From the NCBI RefSeq assembly GCF_900102535.1, contig NZ_FNBP01000007.1, positions 1 through 64,000 of the forward strand: a DNA stretch of 64,000 nucleotides, given 5' to 3'. The notes beneath the pieces are model-generated. The model was not told the DNA's origin and searched no databases. It saw only the letters and a program-made list of their open reading frames with translations. Shown here one piece after another: positions 1-8,679 of the stretch; the first letter of the stretch is position 1; each line of letters opens with the position of its first letter. Source of the DNA: Sulfitobacter delicatus (GTDB lineage: Bacteria > Pseudomonadota > Alphaproteobacteria > Rhodobacterales > Rhodobacteraceae). A program made the position numbers and the translations under genes.

Positions 1-127
1 TAGCGCACATTGCGAAACGCACTCCCCATCATAAGATGGGTTCGTTCTCGCAGCCCGGATCACACCCTACAACGTGACCCCGGGCCAACGCTTACATCCA
101 AGCACGGATGGAGGTGCAGGAGGCTCC

Positions 128-397
128 ATGACAAGATGCCTCTTCAATCTGGCGTCTGGCACCTACGAAGTCCTTTATGTGATGGCACTTTCGCGTCCCG
201 GCCGGCTTGTGCCAGACCCACAATACGTTCCCAGCGGTATCAACCTCGGCGATAAATTGCGGTTTAGAGTTCATCGGAAAGCTCTCCTGCTGTCGTCAAA
301 GGTTAATAATAGCATGGTTTGCTGCCATCACGATGTGAAACCTCCCGACGCGTGCCGTGGGTTCGGTGCAAAATGCCAAAGCGGAGATGTGCTATGA
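128..397 (+). CDS. small unknown protein, first gene of an overlapping pair
   Basis: An 89-residue reading frame that I do not recognise. It is kept because AGGAGG at 118-123 lies just before the ATG and because its stop overlaps the ATG of the next frame by ATGA (394-397), the usual sign of translational coupling. The product starts MTRCLFNLASGTYEVLYV and has a basic middle, two adjacent cysteines and two further ones near the C-terminus, with no clear signal peptide. The spacing from the ribosome binding site is short (4 nt), so the start is not certain. No function is proposed. Confidence 0.4.
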   Translation: MTRCLFNLASGTYEVLYVMALSRPGRLVPDPQYVPSGINLGDKLRFRVHRKALLLSSKVNNSMVCCHHDVKPPDACRGFGAKCQSGDVL

Positions 398-579
398 CTT
401 TCAGGCTTCCCGCACGCTGCCCTTCCTGTGCTGCAAGGGTCCCGCGCGCCGCCGCCGGACGCTGTCCAAGTTGTCACTACCAATTCACTCGAGCAGTTTG
501 GCAGCGGTCGACGAAATGCCGCCGTTGCGATACGCCGATTTCTGTTCGAGACGGCGCTAAGCTGTGCCGTCTGCCGTAG
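394..579 (+). CDS. small zinc-ribbon protein, probably frameshifted at its end
   Basis: A 61-residue frame with three CxxC knuckles (Cys9/12, Cys24/27, Cys42/45) and a lone Cys58, typical of small zinc-ribbon proteins. GGAG precedes the ATG by about 7 nt and the start overlaps the upstream stop. In the annotated frame the protein ends right after Cys58. In the neighbouring frame the same bases (563-577) encode C-A-V-C-R and continue to a stop at 605-607, which would supply the missing fourth knuckle. This suggests a recent one-base indel or a sequencing error. Partner and role are unknown; binding of nucleic acid or a protein is only a possibility for this fold. Confidence 0.4.
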   Translation: MTFRLPARCPSCAARVPRAAAGRCPSCHYQFTRAVWQRSTKCRRCDTPISVRDGAKLCRLP

Positions 580-607
580 CCGGGCTTCCTCGAGCTTCGT
601 GGCGTAG

Positions 608-1239
608 CTGATTTCTCTAATACTACGATCAGAAAGGAGACGGTTGCAGCTTTCGAACTTTTTCCCACTGTTCTATTCTGGGCTCATGGTTGACCTATGT
701 GGGCTCGGTGAAGGTTGTAAACACTGCTACCAGTTCAACGACGACGCAGGTCTATTCCTTCTCATTTTAGGGAAGAGAGCCCTTTTTGCGACAACCCTGC
801 ATTCCTGCGAAGCTACGACCGGATAGCGGCCCTTGAATGGCTAATGGCAAGGGGCAGGGTGTCCGCTTCGTGGTCATCTGATCAATAAAATGCTGCACGA
901 TGTGCGAGTGGCCGCTCTGACGGGCTGCGTTGCAGCATGAGGTTAGCGTTTGAATGGCAGGTCAGGGCCGGGAGCGACGGCTGCGGTGGCCCGCCATGTG
1001 TTCGGCTCGCTGCGCGGCCGTAGGTCAGCTGCGACCCCTACTAAACCATTCGACATGGCGCAGCGAAGGTCAGGGTCCATTGTAGCTGACGTGCAAAAAT
1101 AAGAAATCTGCACGGGGCGTATGTCGAGGTGTGGACGAAGCAATAGGTTCGCACAACGCAGACTGAAGTTGTACGAATTTTCATCGCACTATATATGGAC
1201 TTCTCTACTTTTAATGGCTCAATATAAGGTATTGGCACT
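608..1239. other. 630-bp stretch without a supported gene
   Basis: Only shadow-like frames are seen. The stretch holds one copy of a diverged repeat (874-971, listed separately) and an 11-bp sequence, CGTGCAAAAAT at 1090-1100, that recurs at 2603-2613 on the other side of the next gene. An AT-rich patch around 1180-1230 probably holds the promoter of the gene at 1240, but I cannot define boxes with confidence. Confidence 0.4.
874..971 (-). repeat. decayed copy A of a coding-like repeat
   Basis: About 100 bp resemble 20051-20151. Read on the minus strand, both encode GPDLPF near the start and then GHSHIVQHFIDQM here versus GHSFILQHFVEQM in the other copy. Differences fall mainly at third positions or are conservative, so the common ancestor was probably protein-coding. 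This copy has an in-frame stop and a 1-base gap. The family is not recognised. Confidence 0.5.
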
Positions 1240-2538
1240 ATGGCTGGGCGAAAAAAGGATGGCGACAAGATCGCCAACATTCCAAGCACTGCAAATCTCG
1301 CCGCCATGCTACCCATTGTGGATAGCATGGCGGCTGCGCCTGGCTTCATGAAATTGCTCGGCATGTCCCCTGACGCAATTAGCGAACTTAAGCAATGCGC
1401 ACAGAAACTGAAGGATCAAGCCAGCATTCTAACCCTACCGGATGAGTTCAATGCTCAGTTCGCTAACCAAGGCTGGATCGCGACCGGGGCAATGTCGGCA
1501 GACGTGATGCGAAACGCACTCGCACATTCACGAGACGGCAACGGAGAAGCAGCCGAAGCCGAAATCCTATCGTGGTTCACCGAGGACAACATTCGGCTCT
1601 TTGCGATCACGCGCGGCAAGCGGTTCAACAAGGCGCAAGAGCGCTATCACCAGATGGTCGAGGCGCTGGCCCTCTACAAAGAGGAGCGGTACATCTCAGC
1701 GGTGCCGCTGATCCTGATCGTCTGCGACGGGCTGGCGTCCGACGTTCTCGGCACGAGCCCGTTCGAGAAGGATGCCGATCTGTCGTGCTTCGATTCCATC
1801 ACCGGACATCCGACATCGCTTCCGACGCTGATCAAGCTTGTGACCAAGGGGGTGCGCAAGTCGTCTGACGATGCGCTCTCGCTGCCCATGCGGCATGGAA
1901 TTCTGCACGGCAGATCGGTCAACTACGCCTCGAAAGCGGTCTGCTGCAAAGCTTGGCTGATGCTCATCGCCTTGGTCGATTGGGCTTGCGACAAAGCCGA
2001 TGAAGAGGCGCGGCGCGACCGTCACGCGACGGAACAGAGCGAAACACTGCTGGGCTCACTCTCGCAGCTCCGCAAGACGCAGGAGGATAGGCGGAAGCTC
2101 GATGCGTGGGTGCCTGTCGTTTTGGAGGCTCCGTTCAATCAGCCATTGGAGCCAGGATCACCAGGCGAAGCGTTCCACAGGTTCTTTTCGGGCTGGAAAG
2201 CCAAGAACTACGGCATGATGGCCGCGCACGCGGTCAACCTGACGGGAAAGTCACCAGGCGCGATGGCGGGGGAACTACGCCGGGATTGCGAGTTCATCGA
2301 GCTTCTGGAATTTGATTTGGTCAAAATCGTTCAAGCTAACCAAGTATGTGCTGACGTGACTCTGGACGTGCGCGGCAAGACCCTCAACGGGCCGGTCGAA
2401 GGCCGGATCGATGCAATGGCCGTCTGCTATCTGCCGAACGGCGACCCGGCTATGCCGACCGATGACGGCGGCACTTGGTGCGTCCAACAGAACTGCATCT
2501 ATAAGGTCATGCACCTTGATAAACCGCCAGAGGAATAG
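1240..2538 (+). CDS. 432-residue unknown protein with a HEPN-like R-x4-H motif
   Basis: A single soluble protein with no membrane segment or signal peptide. Near the middle it has M-R-H-G-I-L-H-G followed by a hydrophobic helix (KAWLMLIALVDWA). This is the R-x4-6-H pattern seen at the active site of HEPN ribonucleases, and similar RxxILHG helices occur in proteins of unknown function in defence islands. The N-terminal third is helical and includes ALAHSRDGNGEAAEAEI; the C-terminal part (GEAFHRFFSGWKAKNYGMM...) looks like a small alpha+beta domain followed by a beta-rich end. AAGGT precedes the ATG. The gene stands alone, converging on the recombinase module at 2870-7006, and may be cargo of that module. 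Ribonuclease activity is an inference from one motif. Confidence 0.7.
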   Translation: MAGRKKDGDKIANIPSTANLAAMLPIVDSMAAAPGFMKLLGMSPDAISELKQCAQKLKDQASILTLPDEFNAQFANQGWIATGAMSADVMRNALAHSRDGNGEAAEAEILSWFTEDNIRLFAITRGKRFNKAQERYHQMVEALALYKEERYISAVPLILIVCDGLASDVLGTSPFEKDADLSCFDSITGHPTSLPTLIKLVTKGVRKSSDDALSLPMRHGILHGRSVNYASKAVCCKAWLMLIALVDWACDKADEEARRDRHATEQSETLLGSLSQLRKTQEDRRKLDAWVPVVLEAPFNQPLEPGSPGEAFHRFFSGWKAKNYGMMAAHAVNLTGKSPGAMAGELRRDCEFIELLEFDLVKIVQANQVCADVTLDVRGKTLNGPVEGRIDAMAVCYLPNGDPAMPTDDGGTWCVQQNCIYKVMHLDKPPEE

Positions 2539-2869
2539 ACGCATTGATTTGCACACGACCCATGCACGCTATAAGTTCTTGTAACCATAGGCGTCGACTG
2601 GTCGTGCAAAAATCACAATTTCTGAACATACAAACGAGAGCAATCATTCGGCGATTGGCAGCAAAGTCCTGCACAACAGCCATCCGAGCGATGTAAATGC
2701 TGTGCGTCGCGCGAACGTCCGGTTCGGTGAAACCACGCTGCAGCTATCCACCGACTGACGGACGGCAATTTTGAGCCGAAAGACGCATCTTCGCGATCTT
2801 GCGATTTGGAAAAGCACACTGAAGCCCAAGAGGCTTTACGCCACCGTTCGATGCTAAATCGACCTCTTC
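2539..2869. other. 331-bp convergent intergenic stretch
   Basis: This lies between two convergent genes. It holds the second CGTGCAAAAAT (2603-2613). The region around 2700-2800 resembles the GC-rich intergenic repeats seen elsewhere in the window (a gttcggtgaa ... ttgagccg pattern). No gene or clear terminator is seen. Confidence 0.35.
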
Positions 2870-4525
2870 TCATTCGTTACTCATTGAAGGGAAGTGCTTT
2901 GCGATTAAATCTTCTGAAAAGCCAGAAATAAGTACCTGGTTAGATTCAAGCAGCAATGCATCATGCATGGCTTTCCCTTGATAGAATTTTGCCGTTTTTG
3001 GGTCCCGCTGTGCACAGAGAGATAGAGCCATCTCGACACCATCACGCCCCATTCTGCCGAGCTCCGTGTGGACGAGTGAGCGCGCAATGTGCGGTCCACA
3101 TTTAATATGGCGCTGCCAATAGTTTGCGACACATTTCCTTGAAATATGTCTGCCATTGGAGTGAGCAAACAATGGGAGCTTGTTTTGCAACGCCTCGTTC
3201 CGCTTCATACTAAGGAAACGTTCGTCGCACCCACGCAGCAGAAGGGCATCAAGAAAGGGGGATACAAAGTCACAGATCTCGCCGTGAAACTCCACTCCAC
3301 ATTTTCGGGTACAAAGATCAAGGCGATATCGTACGCCCGTGTGTGTCAACTGCTCCCCCCATAGCATGTTGGTGTCCGCGACACGAAGGGGCACCAGAGT
3401 AAAAAGTGCCAAGGCAGTTGCAGCGTTGAGCTTCGCCATGCGCAATTCGAGAGATCGTTGTGTGCGGGAAGTCGCGAGCAAGTCGGTTGCCCGCCCCAGT
3501 ATTTTGCTCGCCGACCCGATTTTATCCAACTTTTCGAATTTCTTAGGAATGTCCTTCTTTCTCTTCCAGTGGAAGTCCCGTGCAATTTCCGAGAGGTCGT
3601 TCAAAACAGCTTCGGACACCGGAATAACCTTCGCAAATCGGTGCAAAGCAGAAACGTTAATCTCTATGGTTGAATTTGTTGCTTTCCGACTTTGCAGTTC
3701 CGCTACAAGAGCAAGCGTTGTGCATCTGTCGATATCGAAAGGCAAATCCAACTTGTCACAACAATAACAGAGTGTCCGCAATGCCGTTTCAACGGTTGGC
3801 AGAAATCCAGAAGAAATCGGAATGCCTTCAGTATTTCCGTTCTCAATAAGGTCGAGAATGTTTTTCCAGTTGTCTGGAAGGGCCGCCCTGCTGACCGCAA
3901 GTTCATGTGGCCAGGAAGTCCGATACTTAGACCCAGTTCCTTGCCTTCGAGCTCGTAGCGATGAAATAGCTAAATTGAGCTCTTCCTCGATTGACGGCAC
4001 CTTGGGGATATCGAGCTTATTAAACGCGGTCTGTAGAGCGATAAGGGCGGATTCAGAGGCCCACTTGGCCGCAAAGGACATGTAGTCCTGTGACGTCGGT
4101 GACCGGATCTCTTTGTCACTCAGAAAGTGTAACCAGTCATCCAGTCGTTTGACTTCGTGGATATGAAGTCGATCTATATTGCTTTGTGGCAAAAACGGGT
4201 GCCACCATTCTGCTTGCAATATCTCACTACGCATCTTCTTGCCATCGACCCGTCGACGATTGTCGGTCACAGCCGCAGCAAGTTCGACTTCAAAGTGTCG
4301 GTGATCCGGCAGCACTCGGAGCATTGATTCTTGCAGATATGAGAGCACCCCACGGGTACCAACAGCTTTGGCAAAATCCAGTAGAACAAAGCGATCAATT
4401 GCATGAATATCATGCTGTTCCAGCCAGCGCTGAAACCGTCGTATACGCAGGCTGTGCTTGCTTCGTTGACCTCCTTCAACCTGTAGTGAGAGAATTTCGG
4501 CGGAACAGGTTGGCTCATGCGACAC
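2870..4525 (-). CDS. tyrosine recombinase, second of a tandem pair (module 1)
   Basis: A site-specific DNA recombinase of the integrase fold. The catalytic signature is legible: an arginine in L-V-P-L-R-V-A-D, H-I-A-R in the box II position, and the probable nucleophile tyrosine in K-T-A-K-F-Y-Q-G near the C-terminus. The frame is open further upstream, but AAAGGAG lies 6-8 nt before a GTG at 4525. That start gives 551 residues and an 11-bp overlap with the upstream recombinase, so it is preferred. The large N-terminal region (about 300 residues) is much longer than in phage integrases, as in the Tn554 TnpB or RIT-type recombinases. It is probably co-translated with the upstream recombinase and may act with it as a heteromeric complex. 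Target site unknown. Confidence 0.85.
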   Translation of the reverse strand: MSHEPTCSAEILSLQVEGGQRSKHSLRIRRFQRWLEQHDIHAIDRFVLLDFAKAVGTRGVLSYLQESMLRVLPDHRHFEVELAAAVTDNRRRVDGKKMRSEILQAEWWHPFLPQSNIDRLHIHEVKRLDDWLHFLSDKEIRSPTSQDYMSFAAKWASESALIALQTAFNKLDIPKVPSIEEELNLAISSLRARRQGTGSKYRTSWPHELAVSRAALPDNWKNILDLIENGNTEGIPISSGFLPTVETALRTLCYCCDKLDLPFDIDRCTTLALVAELQSRKATNSTIEINVSALHRFAKVIPVSEAVLNDLSEIARDFHWKRKKDIPKKFEKLDKIGSASKILGRATDLLATSRTQRSLELRMAKLNAATALALFTLVPLRVADTNMLWGEQLTHTGVRYRLDLCTRKCGVEFHGEICDFVSPFLDALLLRGCDERFLSMKRNEALQNKLPLFAHSNGRHISRKCVANYWQRHIKCGPHIARSLVHTELGRMGRDGVEMALSLCAQRDPKTAKFYQGKAMHDALLLESNQVLISGFSEDLIAKHFPSMSNE

Positions 4526-6347
4526 GTGGAAGCTCCTTTGACAGTTCTTGCTGGCCGGCAAGCACCAATTTGTCGTGGTCGATCCAGGCGTAAGCTGTGC
4601 GGCATACCGCTTCTGAGTCTCCAAGCCGAGCGGATACAAGAGACCAGTTGCCTGGGTTTTGTGCCACGAGAATAGAAGCTTGGCCGTGGCGGAACATGTG
4701 AGGGTTCATCCCAGGGAAGCCGCAATTAGCGGCGCAGTCGGACCACCATGATTTGAACGTTGCATACGATAGAGGCTTCGTTGCCTCTGTGACTGCAGGA
4801 AAGAAGTGGTCGTTGTCCTTGTGATTGCGAAAAAGGGGGCGAATTTTGGTCTCAAACCAACGCATCGTCTCAAGCCCGCGGAATGGGCTCGCCGCCTGAA
4901 TAGCTGCGTGAATGCCCTTACGATTCTTCACGAACGCACCAGGAATGCTCATTCTCCCGTTGTCCGACTTTCCAGTGCCCAGAAACAACCAAGGGGACTT
5001 GCCGCGGTATGTCAGAGCCAGAATATTGGATACCCTTGCCGGGACAGCATCGGTTTCCAGAGCTGCGAAAGCCGCGCATGTGCCATAGCGACGCGCCTTC
5101 TGGAGATGATGTTCGGTTTCCCGGCCTGTCGCTTTTTGTGCGGCTCGAAGGTGGAAGTTTGCCTTTTCCCTGAATTGGATGTGAAGCGACAGAAACCGCA
5201 ACCTGGCATTCATGTCTCTTACGACGCTTTCACAGAAGGACCGAACGTGTGGCACCATCTCGCCTTTGCACCGAGCTCCAGCTTTGAGCCAAGTGTCCGT
5301 ATCGAGGATGCTTTTGACGGTTGAAGCATCCTCGCCATTGCGCTCCAGGAACGGAACAAGGTTTTCGATGTAACCTCGGGCAGTGCGAGGTGTGATAGCG
5401 CCGTCTTCACGACCTCTGTCGAGATCTCGAAGCTTTCGAACGACTGATACCAAGACATTTCTGTCAAAGACGGCTGCAATTGTGTCAAGCTCAGGGAGTG
5501 AAACTGCCCCCGCCAATTCAGCGGTTGTAAGGACCTTCTTTACCGCACTCATAAAGGGTTGAGTGGAAATCCCATTCGTGTATCGATTGTCAGTAATTGA
5601 CCAGCGACCGCGTGATGCCAACTCGACCCAAGTATTTAGTTCATGCAGCAGGCGTTCAGGTATTTCGACAGCGTTAGCGCGCGCTGGCTTCTCAAAGCAG
5701 ATGGGCTGAACAGGTAGAAGCCCCTGCACGCGCGGATCCTTGCTGCTCCGAACTTTGTCGAGGAGCTCGAATGCTTTTGCCACAGACTCCTTTGCCCCTG
5801 CGGTGGGAGCGGAATTGTAAAGATGAAGCGCGAGCTCCGGGTCAATCTCGCTGGTTTCCAAATTCTGCTTTCTGGCAGTATCTGCGCAACTTTGAACGCT
5901 TATGAGCTGCTTCTGATTGGATATTAGCGTAGGCTTTAAGCCTGAGGTGTAAATTTCTTCGAGCGCGTGCTGCAACGAAGACCAGCTATCCTGTCGAGAC
6001 CTGCGCGCCCGATGTTCGGCGATCAGGCCAGTCGCGCCGTTGATGGCTGCAGAAACGTTTCTTTTCCAGCGCTTGGCAGCGGAGAACGTTTTACCCCAAG
6101 AGCTCTCGTAATTCCTGTTCGGGAACTCCCTGTGGAAATACATAGAGCAGGCTGGGATCCGGTCCGCACTGCCATTGAGGAGCCGTACTAACTTCTTCAC
6201 TGCCTGGGTGTAGGTGCGACGGACTGACCGGGCGAGGTCACAGCTATCGCTGTCGAGCCAGTTCAGCACATCCTGCAAGGTTTCTGCTTTGGGCACCGCC
6301 TTTGCCGCATCGCTTTGGGGGATGAATTCGAAAGGATTATATGTCAT
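4515..6347 (-). CDS. tyrosine recombinase, first of a tandem pair (module 1)
   Basis: A second integrase-fold protein with R in V-P-A-R-V-S-N, N-P-H-M-F-R-H-G as the H-x-x-R box, and Y in C-R-T-A-Y-A-W-I-D near the end. The usual GH before the tyrosine is replaced by L-G-D. The frame opens at 6422 (GTG), but AGAGGA lies about 10 nt before the ATG at 6347, giving 610 residues; 6356 is a third option. The gene follows the small DNA-binding gene by about 150 bp and overlaps the next recombinase by 11 bp, so the three form one operon. The N-terminus (T-Y-N-P-F) resembles a T-Y-N-P-F stretch near the C-terminus of the upstream DNA-binding protein, which may be chance. Confidence 0.85.
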   Translation of the reverse strand: MTYNPFEFIPQSDAAKAVPKAETLQDVLNWLDSDSCDLARSVRRTYTQAVKKLVRLLNGSADRIPACSMYFHREFPNRNYESSWGKTFSAAKRWKRNVSAAINGATGLIAEHRARRSRQDSWSSLQHALEEIYTSGLKPTLISNQKQLISVQSCADTARKQNLETSEIDPELALHLYNSAPTAGAKESVAKAFELLDKVRSSKDPRVQGLLPVQPICFEKPARANAVEIPERLLHELNTWVELASRGRWSITDNRYTNGISTQPFMSAVKKVLTTAELAGAVSLPELDTIAAVFDRNVLVSVVRKLRDLDRGREDGAITPRTARGYIENLVPFLERNGEDASTVKSILDTDTWLKAGARCKGEMVPHVRSFCESVVRDMNARLRFLSLHIQFREKANFHLRAAQKATGRETEHHLQKARRYGTCAAFAALETDAVPARVSNILALTYRGKSPWLFLGTGKSDNGRMSIPGAFVKNRKGIHAAIQAASPFRGLETMRWFETKIRPLFRNHKDNDHFFPAVTEATKPLSYATFKSWWSDCAANCGFPGMNPHMFRHGQASILVAQNPGNWSLVSARLGDSEAVCRTAYAWIDHDKLVLAGQQELSKELPRVA

Positions 6348-6496
6348 AGGTGTCATGTCCTCTTTTGGCCCTTCATCGTTCAGATTGGCCGTTCTTCGTT
6401 GGGACGAAGCGGAAATTGACACACACTGCTCAATAGAAGTCGCAACATTATTGCCGAGTGGTTGTCATGTTTTCCGTTGTTCGTCGGGGGTGTCAT

Positions 6497-7006
6497 TTAA
6501 CCGTTCTCGGTGGCCGCAGATCGTGCTTCGGCGAACGGATTGTAGGTATTGGACGGAGGTTCTTGAGTGAGGTTGGCCAAGGGTTTTAGTGTGCGTCGCG
6601 CTGCCGTCGAAGCGACCGGATAGTGTGGGACTGGCAAACCCGCCTGCCAAGCGCGCAGCTGGGCTGTTCGCCAGAGCATCGGTTTTTTCCGGAGCGGGAT
6701 CGGGTCTGGAAAACTCGGATCAGGCTTTGAAACGCCACGCCGCCGTCCAGATCGTACAGACTCACCGAGTGCTTCAGCCACATCGACTGCGGTACAATGC
6801 GGAAGCTTTAATTCTTCCCACCTGTTGCGTCGCGGCGGAGCCAAGCCCTCAGTTGCCCAGACAGAATACCAAGGGAATTTGCCTTTGACTCGCCGTAGGC
6901 CGAGTGCCCGTGCAAGGTCAAGAGCGGCCCTGACAGATGGCATTCTCCAATATTCAGCCAGCTCTTTTGTGCTTATCGAACCTGGATCGTCGTTGGCGCT
7001 TTTCAT
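6497..7006 (-). CDS. small helix-turn-helix, excisionase-like protein (module 1)
   Basis: A 169-residue protein with two DNA-binding-like segments: S-T-K-E-L-A-E-Y-W-R-M-P-S-V-R-A-A-L-D-L-A near the start and C-T-A-V-D-V-A-E-A-L-G-E-S-V later, each followed by basic residues. It opens the operon of two tyrosine recombinases and could be a recombination directionality factor or a repressor. AAGGAGG lies 7 nt before the ATG at 7006, which fixes the start (a TTG at 7012 is less likely). That ribosome binding site is half of a perfect inverted repeat (7015-7031), so translation or transcription may be controlled there. Confidence 0.7.
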   Translation of the reverse strand: MKSANDDPGSISTKELAEYWRMPSVRAALDLARALGLRRVKGKFPWYSVWATEGLAPPRRNRWEELKLPHCTAVDVAEALGESVRSGRRRGVSKPDPSFPDPIPLRKKPMLWRTAQLRAWQAGLPVPHYPVASTAARRTLKPLANLTQEPPSNTYNPFAEARSAATENG

Positions 7007-7014
7007 GACCAAAC

Positions 7015-7031
7015 CTCCTTACAAAAAGGAG
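7015..7031 (-). promoter_or_regulatory. inverted repeat enclosing the ribosome binding site of the module 1 leader gene
   Basis: CTCCTT and AAGGAG form a 6-bp perfect inverted repeat with a 5-nt loop (7015-7020 with 7026-7031). In the transcript the downstream arm is the Shine-Dalgarno sequence of the gene starting at 7006, so the hairpin would hide it. It could instead be an operator at the DNA level. The module at 36007 has the same arrangement. Confidence 0.55.
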
Positions 7032-7287
7032 ATCGGTTCGAGTGAGTGATGACGGAAACGCTTTTTGATCCTTGGCCCTCGCGCTTGGTGATCGGCAACT
7101 CCAAACTGTCTTGACGCAGTTCAGGGCGCTTTCGCTGTAAGGGAAATTGACCAAATGTTTCCCAAACCCAGTGCCATTCGGTGCCAATGAGTGCCATTTT
7201 AAGGGCATTTTGGCCCAGCTAAGAAAATTTCAAAACTGGAGGTTTTCGCCTTGTAACCCATATGTTTCCTTGGCTATACGCGTCAGT

Positions 7288-7377
7288 GGAGACGTGGCCG
7301 AGTGGTCGAAGGCGCTCCCCTGCTAAGGGAGTAGGCCCGGAAGGGTCTCGAGGGTTCGAATCCCTTCGTCTCCGCCA
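7288..7377 (+). tRNA. tRNA-Ser (GCT)
   Basis: The acceptor stem GGAGACG pairs with CGTCTCC, followed by G and an encoded CCA. The anticodon loop CTGCTAA gives anticodon GCT. A long variable arm (taggcccggaagggtct) is typical of serine tRNAs, and the T arm GGGTTCGAATCCC is canonical. The 3' end is the left attachment site of the integrase-only element that follows. Confidence 0.97.
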
Positions 7378-7380
7378 TTA
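7361..7380 (+). repeat. left attachment repeat in tRNA-Ser
   Basis: A 20-bp direct repeat covering the T-arm 3' side, the acceptor 3' strand and CCA plus three bases, identical to 8680-8699. It lies at the 3' end of the tRNA, the classical target of tyrosine integrases. Confidence 0.85.
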
Positions 7381-7468
7381 ACATATTTTTCCCTTTCTCT
7401 TTAGTGAGTTGCGTGGGATGCTGGCGAACCTTCGGGATTGGTTCGTCAAGCGTTGTTCATCGGCTGAT

Positions 7469-8506
7469 CTATTGTAGCCGTGTGAGTGCGTTGGTGGCCA
7501 GAGCTGGGCGACTTACGTCCTGAGTGTAGCGCATCACTTCTGCAAGGGTATGATGACCCGTGACGGCCATAATCTCATGAGGACTCGCACCTGCTTCTGC
7601 CAGGCGCCTTGCAATTGCCCTGCGCAGGCCATGCGAAGTGCAATTCGGTAGCTTGGCTTCGTCGCACCACTCACGCATCAGGTTGCCCAAGCCATTCGGC
7701 GAGCGACTTTTTCCTGCTTTGGTCTCCAGGAACGTGAAAGCTGCTGGAGACCGTGTATCGATGACTGCGCGAAGCTCAGGGTGTATGGGTATGTCGATCA
7801 AAACTCCTCCGCTGTCTTCTGTTTTCTGCCGCCGGTAGCGCAGCCGATCCCCGTGAACATTGCCCCGTCCCAGTTTTACGGCGTCTGAACGAGCGGCCCC
7901 AGTATACAGCATGAGGGTCATTGCCGAGTGAGCGAGCGTCCCCGGACGGTGAACTGCATAGTATTTTTCGATCTCTTCCTCGGTCCAGGTATGAAAGCCC
8001 TTCGAGCGCACTTTCAGCGGCTTAACGAAGGCGACGGGGTTATCATTCCGCCACTCGAGATCGACGGCGAGATCGAGAATCGCACGTAGGCGGTCGCGGA
8101 GATTGTTTGCTGCGGAAGGCGTGTCGCTTTTTGCCGCGAGGATCGCTTTGATGTGTCGACGCTCGAGATTCACTGCGCTCTTGGTCCCATGCTCTTCCCG
8201 GAACCGCTCGAGAATGCCACGGTAAGTCTTTTTTGTGCTCTCTTTCAGCTCAAGAAACTCTGCTGAGCTGTAGTAGCGGGCAATCAGGTCTGAGATTGAT
8301 TTCGGAATGGTTTTTCCGACCCCTGCGCCCGTGGCAGATCGAATTCCAGCAACCGCGTCTTCATAGCGACGAACAAACTCTGGGGAGCCATAATCAGACC
8401 CAAGTTCGGCAGAAAAACCCTTGCGGCGGAAACGCCAACGCCGTTTGCCGTGACGATCGTAGTAGGCCGACGCCCCCGGAAATTCCTTGCGCACGCGCCG
8501 GCTCAT
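7469..8506 (-). CDS. phage-type tyrosine integrase of the tRNA-Ser element
   Basis: A 345-residue site-specific recombinase. The N-terminal arm-binding part is rich in basic residues (DRHGKRRWRFRRKGF). A core-binding helical domain follows at about 70-160, then the catalytic domain: R in T-G-A-A-R-S-D-A-V, H-x-x-R in C-T-S-H-G-L-R-R, H in V-T-G-H-H-T-L, and nucleophile Y in V-M-R-Y-T-Q-D. All catalytic residues are present at the family's usual length, so it may be active. It should act on the 3' end of tRNA-Ser(GCT), since matching direct repeats flank it. It faces the tRNA gene, with its stop 92 bp away. Confidence 0.9.
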   Translation of the reverse strand: MSRRVRKEFPGASAYYDRHGKRRWRFRRKGFSAELGSDYGSPEFVRRYEDAVAGIRSATGAGVGKTIPKSISDLIARYYSSAEFLELKESTKKTYRGILERFREEHGTKSAVNLERRHIKAILAAKSDTPSAANNLRDRLRAILDLAVDLEWRNDNPVAFVKPLKVRSKGFHTWTEEEIEKYYAVHRPGTLAHSAMTLMLYTGAARSDAVKLGRGNVHGDRLRYRRQKTEDSGGVLIDIPIHPELRAVIDTRSPAAFTFLETKAGKSRSPNGLGNLMREWCDEAKLPNCTSHGLRRAIARRLAEAGASPHEIMAVTGHHTLAEVMRYTQDVSRPALATNALTRLQ

Positions 8507-8679
8507 GCGACACCAACGGCGCTGATAGCTAAGGGAGAAAAAAACACCGCCTGCCAGCAGATCGCACGTAGGCGAGCGTCAAATAGGTTCGTCTGACTCG
8601 AAATTCCTTTAAGGTTACAGAGCAGGTGTGCGTAGTGGGTTCGCCAACTTAAAGTGTTGATAATACTTCGGGGCGACAG

